This document shows positions 1-3,613 of a stretch of DNA of 9,926 nt, piece after piece (positions within the stretch are counted from its first letter, which is position 1; each line of letters starts with the position of its first letter). The translations under genes were made by a program, and so were the position numbers. The notes below the pieces were generated by a model that was not told the DNA's origin, did not search any database, and saw only the letters and a program-made list of their open reading frames with translations. The stretch is from an uncultured Rhodospirillales bacterium (GTDB lineage Bacteria; Pseudomonadota; Alphaproteobacteria; RF32; CAG-239), in contig CADBMA010000065.1 in the NCBI GenBank assembly GCA_902795665.1, forward strand, positions 1-9,926. Direction: 5' to 3'.

Positions 1-318
1 CAACTTTACGGCACCACCCCACCACCGGAGCAAAAAGTTGGAACATGGGATAATCTGAAAAGTATGGCGAATAATTTTGCCGATGCGACGGAAGCCGCCA
101 CGGTAGGTTATGCCACCGGGGCTACATTGGGCAATTTTGACGAGGCCTTGGGAACAGCTACTGCAGCGTTAACATTAAATCCGAACAATTATACAATAGT
201 AAGACCTCTTGTGCAGTTGAGCAAAAAGTTTATTAAGCAGGGGATAAATTCTTCTGCTGACAAAGCAAAAAATATATATTATAAGAAAAATGAATATGAT
301 GAAGAATACCATTATTAA
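1..318 (+). CDS. C-terminal part of a phage ejection-like protein (5' end outside window)
   Basis: The reading frame is open from the first base to the stop at 316-318 and gives 105 residues. It has no start of its own: the first ATG (64) lies inside the open frame and has no clear ribosome binding site, so I read this as the end of a longer gene. The middle holds a glycine- and alanine-rich helical stretch with the motif GATLGNFDEALG. I associate this pattern with phage internal virion or DNA-ejection proteins and with the helical region before the toxin tip in polymorphic toxins. The gene at 1479 has a comparable stretch (NGMTFGGLDWLGNKLG). The last 45 residues are polar and lysine/tyrosine-rich with no motif I recognise. 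A small membrane protein gene follows 25 bases downstream. The family is inferred from pattern only; the actual function is unknown. Confidence 0.6.
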   Translation, partial: QLYGTTPPPEQKVGTWDNLKSMANNFADATEAATVGYATGATLGNFDEALGTATAALTLNPNNYTIVRPLVQLSKKFIKQGINSSADKAKNIYYKKNEYDEEYHY

Positions 319-343
319 TAAAATATGAGACTAGGAACAAAAT

Positions 344-688
344 ATGGAAAAAAAGGTTATGATGAGAAAGGGTAAAAACGTAGTATTAGAAATAATAAGT
401 GATGTTATTTTCGTATTATGCTTATTTGGTTTATTTATTATTTTGGCATTTCATAAAATGATGTCTTTTTTTCCGGTTTTGTTTCTATTTGATTTTTGTT
501 TTGTAATAGGGCATCCGTTGTTTATAAAGTATATTTCAAAACGAAAATGGTTTGATGAATGTACAAAAGATAACTATCTTAAAATCAGGTATATTTTACT
601 TCCGTGGCTGGTAATGGAATTGATTTTGATTCTATGCTGTCCGCACGAGACATGGCTTGCTTTGCAAAAAATTGCGCAAACATGGTAA
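344..688 (+). CDS. small membrane protein, three predicted helices, function unknown
   Basis: This encodes 114 residues with three hydrophobic segments at about 15-36, 40-62 and 82-99, separated by a basic loop (KYISKRKW), so it is an inner-membrane protein. ATG 344 has an AGGA element at 333-336 with 7 bases of spacing. An in-frame ATG at 359 or 362 is also possible. It sits 25 bases after the preceding phage-like partial gene on the same strand, so the two are probably co-transcribed. I recognise no family. A small membrane protein directly behind a toxin-like or ejection-like gene could be an immunity protein, a holin-like protein or a superinfection-exclusion protein, but nothing in the sequence decides between them. 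No terminator is evident immediately after the stop. Confidence 0.6.
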   Translation: MEKKVMMRKGKNVVLEIISDVIFVLCLFGLFIILAFHKMMSFFPVLFLFDFCFVIGHPLFIKYISKRKWFDECTKDNYLKIRYILLPWLVMELILILCCPHETWLALQKIAQTW

Positions 689-1072
689 GACAGATGTTTA
701 TGAAGTCAATTTCCCAAACAACAGCATAACATATTATGCCAAACGGCGCGGCGCGTCATATCCTCGCTCGTCATTGCGAGGAGGGCGAACGCCCGACGCG
801 GCAATCCAGTTTAAAAACAAATGTCATCGCACCAAAAGCGTAAGTCTTTTGGTCAAGCGATCTTCCGATCTCCTAAAAAATAGAACATATGCATTATTTC
901 AAATCTAATCGGTAGATGCCTTGAATTTTTTGCTTCTGGCAAAAAATGAACAACACAGGGAAATATCTTGTAAACACTTATGGTTTCGAACAAGCTGCGG
1001 GTATTGATAATTATTATTATCCGTGTTTGGTGTAATGGAAAAGATAGCGCATAATTAAAAAAATAAAAAAAG
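689..1072. other. non-coding stretch between membrane protein and tRNA promoter
   Basis: There is no credible gene here on either strand. The only short open frame, running across the end of the membrane protein gene, passes through a palindromic repeat and has no start signal. The stretch contains the composite palindromic repeat at 769-864. From about 881 to 1072 I see only AT-rich sequence with short A and T runs, and no clear hairpin or motif. Confidence 0.6.
769..864. repeat. composite dispersed palindromic repeat, copy A
   Basis: The left half (769-820) has the ATTGC...GCAAT arms of the widespread 'GTCATTGCGAG...GGCAATCCAG' type of dispersed palindrome. It shares 13 bases (769-781) and 24 bases (797-820) exactly with copy B at 3380-3427. 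An internal GGGC/GCCC hairpin fills the middle. The right half (822-864) begins TGTCATC and ends GATCTT, as in copy B, with outer arms ATCGC (826-830) and GCGAT (857-861). Its inner hairpin, ACCAAAAG (831-838) with CTTTTGGT (846-853), is unrelated in sequence to that of copy B. It is non-coding. Similar elements are scattered through many proteobacterial genomes; the match to that class is from memory. Confidence 0.75.
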
Positions 1073-1075
1073 TTG

Positions 1076-1104
1076 TTGCAAAAATAATATTAGCGGTCTA
1101 TATT
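1076..1104 (+). promoter_or_regulatory. sigma70-type promoter for tRNA-Lys
   Basis: A TTGCAA -35 box (1076-1081) and a TATATT -10 box (1099-1104) are separated by exactly 17 bases. Transcription would start near 1111, about ten bases before the mature tRNA 5' end. Position and spacing fit a stand-alone tRNA promoter. Confidence 0.6.
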
Positions 1105-1120
1105 CCTGTCCAGATGCTAT

Positions 1121-1197
1121 GGGTGCGTAGCTCAGTTGGCTAGAGCAACTGACTCTTAATCAGTGGGTCTAGGGTTCGAATCCCTACGCGCCTACCA
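1121..1197 (+). tRNA. tRNA-Lys (anticodon CUU), CCA encoded
   Basis: A full cloverleaf can be drawn. The acceptor stem is 1121-1127 with 1187-1193. The D stem is GCTC 1130-1133 with GAGC 1143-1146. The anticodon stem is ACTGA 1148-1152 with TCAGT 1160-1164 around the loop CTCTTAA, giving anticodon CTT (1155-1157). The T stem is TAGGG 1170-1174 with CCCTA 1182-1186 around TTCGAAT. The discriminator is A and CCA is encoded (1195-1197). It reads AAG lysine codons. Two of the seven acceptor pairs are wobbles (first pair G-U, fourth pair U-G), which is unusual. The 3' end is duplicated downstream (see the 32-bp repeats), so the 3' half may have been supplied by an integrated element. Confidence 0.95.
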
Positions 1198-1215
1198 TAA
1201 ATGAAAAACCGTCCG
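1184..1215 (+). repeat. att-like direct repeat, copy 1 (overlaps tRNA 3' end)
   Basis: These 32 bases are identical to 1365-1396. The repeat covers the last 14 bases of the tRNA gene (T-stem end, acceptor 3' arm, CCA) plus 18 bases beyond, including half of the tRNA terminator. A duplicated tRNA 3' end is the usual footprint of a tyrosine-recombinase integration site. No integrase gene lies between the copies, so this may be a deletion scar or a very small leftover element. Confidence 0.7.
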
Positions 1216-1229
1216 TAAGGGCGGTTTTT
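1204..1229 (+). terminator. Rho-independent terminator of tRNA-Lys
   Basis: The 11-bp stem 1204-1214 with 1219-1229 has one G-U pair and a GTAA loop. Its 3' arm ends in five T. It lies seven bases after the CCA, the expected position for ending the tRNA transcript. Its 5' arm is part of the duplicated 32-bp repeat; its 3' arm is not. Confidence 0.8.
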
Positions 1230-1235
1230 GCGCTT

Positions 1236-1250
1236 GGGATTCGAACCCTA
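1236..1250 (-). repeat. inverted fragment of the tRNA T-arm
   Basis: These 15 bases are the exact reverse complement of the T-arm at 1170-1184, including the T-loop. The fragment also forms a small palindrome with the bases after it (GAACCC TAA GGGTTC, 1243-1257). It lies between the two att-like repeats and cannot be a tRNA by itself. It may be the remnant of a second tRNA copy inverted during rearrangement. Confidence 0.6.
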
Positions 1251-1330
1251 AGGGTTCTTCAATTCCGACTAGCTTTTGTTTCATGGCGTTTTCACTTATT
1301 CACAAAAGCAAGTCTCATTGCGTCTCCTTG

Positions 1331-1354
1331 AAAAAGCGCATTTAAGCGCTTTTT
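1331..1354 (+). terminator. perfect hairpin with T tail between the att-like repeats
   Basis: AAAAAGCGC (1331-1339) pairs perfectly with GCGCTTTTT (1346-1354) over a six-base loop. Because the arms are A-rich and T-rich, it would work as a terminator on both strands. No gene directly upstream is visible, so it is probably a relic of the DNA that once sat between the repeats. Confidence 0.6.
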
Positions 1355-1364
1355 CTGCGGCCGT

Positions 1365-1396
1365 CTACGCGCCTACCATAAATGAAAAACCGTCCG
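1365..1396 (+). repeat. att-like direct repeat, copy 2 (truncated tRNA-Lys 3' end)
   Basis: This is the second exact copy of 1184-1215, offset by 181 bases. The bases before it (GCGGCCGT) do not match the T-arm, so it is only a tRNA tail and not a second gene. Similarity after the 32 bases decays quickly. It lies about 80 bases before the start of the toxin-like gene at 1479 and would be the right-hand attachment site if an element once sat between the copies. Confidence 0.7.
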
Positions 1397-1423
1397 CGAG
1401 GGCAAGCTTCGCAAATGACGAAT

Positions 1424-1449
1424 GAGCGGAGATTCCGCTCTTTTTATTT
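1424..1449 (+). terminator. terminator upstream of the toxin-like gene
   Basis: GAGCGGA (1424-1430) pairs with TCCGCTC (1434-1440) over a three-base loop, followed by TTTTTATTT. It separates the tRNA region from the gene at 1479, so that gene should need its own promoter. I could not find a convincing one in the 30 bases that remain. Confidence 0.7.
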
Positions 1450-1478
1450 TACAATAATAGATTAAAGGAGAATATAAA

Positions 1479-2423
1479 ATGACAAATTATAATACAGGCG
1501 TTCGAGGATATATGGAAAGTATATTTAACGGACAAACGCCGGTTGAACGCGAAAATCCTCTGCCAGGGCAGAGCCGATATTTTTACTATCAACCTAATCA
1601 GCGGAGTGATATCACGATAAGTGATATGAAAACAGCAGATGTGCCAACTGCTGATACGCCAAATCCGTTTTTAAACAATAATTCTTCGCAACAACATTTA
1701 AATCATGCATCAGATGTTTTTTCTCAACAAAGAAAACGCAATGTCGAACAAGATTTGTTAATGAGCGGAATGGATATGTTATATGGTATGAACAGAGCAG
1801 TAAACGGTATGACATTTGGTGGACTGGATTGGTTGGGCAATAAGCTTGGTTTTGATTCACAAATGAATAATTATCTTAATTTGAAAGATGCACAAAGTCG
1901 AAACTTGGCTCAAATGGCAGGAAACGTAGCAGAAATCGGTGGCGGAATGATGAGCGGTGCAGGAATAGGGGCGGCGACATATGAGCCGGCAAATATGCTG
2001 TATCAAGGATATAAGATAGGGAGAGCTTATGATAAATTGAGCCAAAACCCATTTGCGGGAAACGGCGGAGATGTGATTGCAAAGATGAAAAACCACAACG
2101 GGGAACCGGTGGTGTTGCAGCGAGGAGAGGCAATATCAGGAGAAAATGGAAATGTGATTGTTAGTGGAAGAGCGTTGCAACATCAAACAGGGACAGCAAG
2201 AAATTATGGATTGAATAAAATTATTTATAAACATGGTGTTCCTAGAAGTGAAGTTGTAAAAATTCCGAGATATATTAAAAAAAATCAACCTATTGAAGTA
2301 AATGTTAGGAAACAACATATTTATCGCTTTCCCGCTAATAATGAAGAATTTAAGTTATCTACAACCCCTATTGGTGATTATAGGACGATATCTTCTATGT
2401 ATAAATATATTCCTGAAAAATAG
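1479..2423 (+). CDS. phage ejection-like protein with C-terminal BECR-type nuclease tip (putative)
   Basis: This encodes 314 residues. ATG 1479 is set by AGGAG at 1466-1470 with 8 bases of spacing. Residues 1-90 are polar, rich in asparagine and glutamine, and probably disordered. Residues 93-200 are alanine- and glycine-rich helices (GMNRAVNGMTFGGLDWLG; NVAEIGGGMMSGAGIG), resembling phage ejection proteins or the region before the tip in polymorphic toxins. Residues 200-230 form a short linker domain (NGEPVVLQRGEAI). Residues 235-314 read like a phage-type BECR nuclease (Pfam PBECR group): I-I-Y-K-H-G with H252 as candidate catalytic residue, a VVKIPRYIKKNQPIE segment, an IYRF strand, and a closing T-I-S-S-M-Y (303-308). 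The likely substrate is RNA. There is no signal peptide, so delivery would be inside a virion or by another specialised route. No immunity gene follows; terminator hairpins and partial copies of its tip do. The nuclease call rests on motif pattern only. Confidence 0.65.
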   Translation: MTNYNTGVRGYMESIFNGQTPVERENPLPGQSRYFYYQPNQRSDITISDMKTADVPTADTPNPFLNNNSSQQHLNHASDVFSQQRKRNVEQDLLMSGMDMLYGMNRAVNGMTFGGLDWLGNKLGFDSQMNNYLNLKDAQSRNLAQMAGNVAEIGGGMMSGAGIGAATYEPANMLYQGYKIGRAYDKLSQNPFAGNGGDVIAKMKNHNGEPVVLQRGEAISGENGNVIVSGRALQHQTGTARNYGLNKIIYKHGVPRSEVVKIPRYIKKNQPIEVNVRKQHIYRFPANNEEFKLSTTPIGDYRTISSMYKYIPEK

Positions 2424-2438
2424 CATAAAAATACAAAA

Positions 2439-2475
2439 GGAGTTCTTTGTTCAAGAACTCCTCTCCTTGTTCTCT
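2439..2475 (+). terminator. terminator after the toxin-like gene
   Basis: GGAGTTCTT (2439-2447) pairs perfectly with AAGAACTCC (2453-2461) over a five-base loop, followed by a pyrimidine-rich stretch with interrupted T. It begins 15 bases after the stop. Hairpins in the same position but with different sequence follow the two downstream tip fragments. Confidence 0.65.
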
Positions 2476-2498
2476 GTAACCGCTTATCTGGCGGTTAC
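2476..2498. repeat. second inverted repeat preceding repeat R1
   Basis: GTAACCGC (2476-2483) pairs with GCGGTTAC (2491-2498) over a seven-base loop, directly before R1. The other two modules also have an inverted repeat here: CCCC/GGGG within about 2830-2850, and a bulged CACAGGG/CCCTATGTG within about 3164-3186. The position is kept while the sequence differs. Confidence 0.55.
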
Positions 2499-2500
2499 AG

Positions 2501-2623
2501 GATACGCAATAGGCGATTTCGATTTCATTCCTATTGGCAAGGATTACCTTAAGGGTGCTTTGTATGTAGCACATTAGGGGATAAAAGTCAAGGAAATGGT
2601 AAAATTGTTGTATTGTATAGTTG
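2501..2623 (+). repeat. structured intercassette repeat R1
   Basis: This is the first of three copies (see 2853 and 3188). It contains two inverted repeats. Hairpin A is CAATAGG (2507-2513) with CCTATTG (2530-2536). Hairpin B is CCTTAA (2547-2552) with TTAGGG (2574-2579), enclosing TGCT/AGCA. A 27-base core at 2545-2571 is identical in all three copies, and 36 bases at 2581-2616 are identical to R2. Small insertions and deletions between the copies break any common reading frame, so it is non-coding. In R1 hairpin B keeps its pairing through a T-G pair where the others have T-A. It runs directly into the tip fragment at 2624. Function unknown. Confidence 0.75.
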
Positions 2624-2793
2624 GAAGTGAAGTTGTAAAAATTCCGAGATATGTCAAAGACACTCCATTAGAAATTACACCAAGGAATCAAAGTGTTTAC
2701 TCTGTTAAAAAGATTGATGGAGAAATGCGAGTAATTACAACCCCTAGAAATGGATATAAAACTATTTCATCAATGTATTCAAAAACAAGATAA
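2596..2793 (+). pseudogene. orphan C-terminal nuclease-tip fragment, module 2
   Basis: Residues from SEVVKIPRY onward match the tip of the gene at 1479. The junction (2624-2652) is identical over 29 bases to 2245-2273. After it the sequence diverges but keeps the same plan: a PLEI segment, a VYSV strand, RVITTP, then KTISSMY before the stop. The N-terminal half of the domain with the KHG motif is missing. The only in-frame start (ATG 2596) lies inside repeat R1, giving a 65-residue product beginning MVKLLYCIVG. The AAGGA there overlaps or abuts the ATG, so initiation looks poor. I read it as a promoterless 3' cassette that could replace the tip of the upstream gene by recombination, not as an active gene. 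Confidence 0.65.
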
Positions 2794-2820
2794 AAGCCCT
2801 CAAAGAGGGCTTCCCTTTCT
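2794..2820 (+). terminator. terminator after module 2
   Basis: AAGCCCTC (2794-2801) pairs with GAGGGCTT (2805-2812) over AAA, followed by CCCTTTCTT. It starts at the base after the TAA stop of module 2. Its presence shows that the fragment kept its own 3' end, as a cassette would. Confidence 0.65.
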
Positions 2821-2852
2821 TATTCCTGCTCCCCGCTTCCCCGCAGGGGATA

Positions 2853-2976
2853 GATACACAATAGGCGATTTCTGTTTCATTCCTATTGGTAAGAAAGTAC
2901 CTTAAGGGTGCTTTGTATGTAGCATATTAAGGTATAAAAGTCAAGGAAATGGTAAAATTGTTGTATTGTGCAGTTG
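2853..2976 (+). repeat. structured intercassette repeat R2
   Basis: This is the second copy of the R1 element, about a dozen differences away over 124 bases. Hairpin A is 2859-2865 with 2882-2888. Hairpin B is CCTTAA (2900-2905) with TTAAGG (2927-2932), a full match. The invariant 27-base core is 2898-2924. The block shared with R1 is 2934-2969. It ends 18 bases before module 3. Confidence 0.75.
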
Positions 2977-2994
2977 TTAAATTTTTTATGGAGG

Positions 2995-3123
2995 GAAGTA
3001 GAAACAAATCAATTTGGTCAAAACGTATATATATCGCAAGGTAAAAATGGAAATTTCAGAGTTGTAACATCGCTGAAAGATGATACGAATATTATTTCTA
3101 CTACATATTATCCCAAAAGATAA
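2995..3123 (+). pseudogene. orphan C-terminal nuclease-tip fragment, module 3
   Basis: The frame ending at TAA 3121-3123 reads EVETNQFGQNVYISQG and later RVVTSLKDD and IISTTYYPKR. It aligns end to end with the last 42 or so residues of the tip at 1479 (IEVN...HIYRF...LSTTP...TISSMY) and with module 2. The frame is open only from 2956 and has no ATG. It is shorter than module 2 because it lacks the SEVVKIPRY segment and everything before it. It is followed by its own terminator and repeat R3. It looks like a decayed or displaced tip cassette that cannot be translated alone. Confidence 0.6.
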
Positions 3124-3128
3124 ATGAA

Positions 3129-3158
3129 AAGGCTCTTTTAGTAGAGCCTTCCTTTTTT
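3129..3158 (+). terminator. terminator after module 3
   Basis: AAGGCTCT (3129-3136) pairs with AGAGCCTT (3143-3150) over six bases, followed by CCTTTTTT. It is the third tip-plus-terminator arrangement in a row, with a stem sequence unrelated to the other two. Confidence 0.7.
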
Positions 3159-3187
3159 CCTTACACAGGGCTGTCAACCCTATGTGA

Positions 3188-3279
3188 GATACACAATAGG
3201 CGATTTCGGTTTTCGTTCCTATTGGAAAAGTACCTTAAGGGTGCTTTGTATGTAGCATATTAAGGGGATAAAAGTCAAG
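3188..3279 (+). repeat. structured intercassette repeat R3 (truncated)
   Basis: This third copy covers hairpin A (3194-3200 with 3218-3224), the invariant 27-base core (3231-3257) and hairpin B (3233-3238 with 3260-3265). Similarity to R1 and R2 stops after AAAGTCAAG (3279), so about 30 bases of the right end are missing. No fourth tip follows. The next 100 bases hold only a small palindrome. Confidence 0.7.
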
Positions 3280-3333
3280 AATTTGAAAGATGCGTAAAGA
3301 TTAGCTTCCTTAACACATGGACACGCCGCACCA

Positions 3334-3355
3334 ATTCCTCGTCATAACGAGGAAT
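3334..3355. repeat. palindrome ATTCCTCG/CGAGGAAT
   Basis: ATTCCTCG (3334-3341) pairs with CGAGGAAT (3348-3355) over six bases, with a GTCAT-like loop. It is probably a fragment of the same family of dispersed palindromes as the element just downstream. No T tail, so it is not a terminator. Confidence 0.45.
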
Positions 3356-3379
3356 ACGGGAGGTCCAATATTACTTTTC

Positions 3380-3471
3380 CGTCATTGCGAGGCGTGGTAA
3401 CGCCGCGGCAATCCAGTTTAAAAACAACCTGTCATCCCTCGATTTTGCTTGCAAAATCGTCAAGGGATCTT
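3380..3471. repeat. composite dispersed palindromic repeat, copy B
   Basis: The left half (3380-3427) shares 13 and 24 exact bases with copy A (769-820). The right half (3430-3471) starts TGTCATC and ends GATCTT, like copy A. Its outer arms are ATCCCT (3434-3439) and AGGGAT (3463-3468). The inner hairpin is CGATTTTG (3440-3447) with CAAAATCG (3452-3459). Arms and inner hairpin differ from copy A but remain fully paired. The two copies lie outside the tRNA-to-array stretch, one on each side. Confidence 0.75.
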
Positions 3472-3498
3472 CGAATTTCTTAAAATGAAAGTTTTTTA

Positions 3499-3524
3499 TG
3501 GGATATTAAACCTTAAATATCCCA
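3499..3524. repeat. perfect 9-bp inverted repeat
   Basis: TGGGATATT (3499-3507) pairs with AATATCCCA (3516-3524) over eight bases. It is not followed by a T run. It is the first of three hairpins stacked between copy B and the tail-collar gene. Confidence 0.5.
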
Positions 3525-3533
3525 CAACCCGCC

Positions 3534-3562
3534 GGTTGAATTATTTTCAACCAGCTTTTTTT
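3534..3562 (+). terminator. terminator-like hairpin in the leader of the tail-collar gene
   Basis: GGTTGAA (3534-3540) pairs with TTCAACC (3546-3552) over five bases, then AGC and seven T (3556-3562). The structure is good, but no gene directly upstream needs it. Transcription reaching the tail-collar gene from the left would have to pass it. Confidence 0.6.
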
Positions 3563-3568
3563 AACCAT

Positions 3569-3598
3569 GTCGTAGTTTTATTGACTGCGGCTTTTTTT
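3569..3598 (+). terminator. second terminator-like hairpin, just before the RBS of the tail-collar gene
   Basis: An 8-bp stem (3569-3576 with 3584-3591, two wobble pairs) is followed directly by seven T (3592-3598). The ribosome binding site AGGAG starts three bases later at 3601. Two such hairpins in series before a gene could act as an attenuator or be passed by antitermination. I found no promoter between them and the gene. Confidence 0.5.
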
Positions 3599-3613
3599 AT
3601 AGGAGAAAATAAA

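Noticed and set aside
657..908. Open frame of 83 codons overlapping the end of the membrane protein gene
   Set aside because: It starts inside another gene, runs straight through the composite palindromic repeat and has no ribosome binding site or recognisable protein pattern.
2302..2577. 91-codon open frame crossing the end of the toxin-like gene and repeat R1
   Set aside because: It overlaps the tip of the gene in another frame, includes the terminator hairpins, and its R1 part is not kept in frame in R2 or R3.
2501..3279. CRISPR array reading of the three repeats
   Set aside because: The units are 92-124 bases, imperfect, and separated by unequal homologous coding fragments rather than short unique spacers.
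2501..3279. Integron cassette array with attC sites
   Set aside because: I do not see the GTTRRRY-type core sites or an integrase, and the ORF fragments are homologous to each other rather than unrelated cassettes. A single-stranded folding site of another kind remains possible.
3449..3613. N-terminal extension of the tail-collar gene from ATG 3449
   Set aside because: It would translate part of a palindromic repeat and two terminator hairpins. ATG 3614 has a well-placed AGGAG and begins a sensible tail-fibre sequence.
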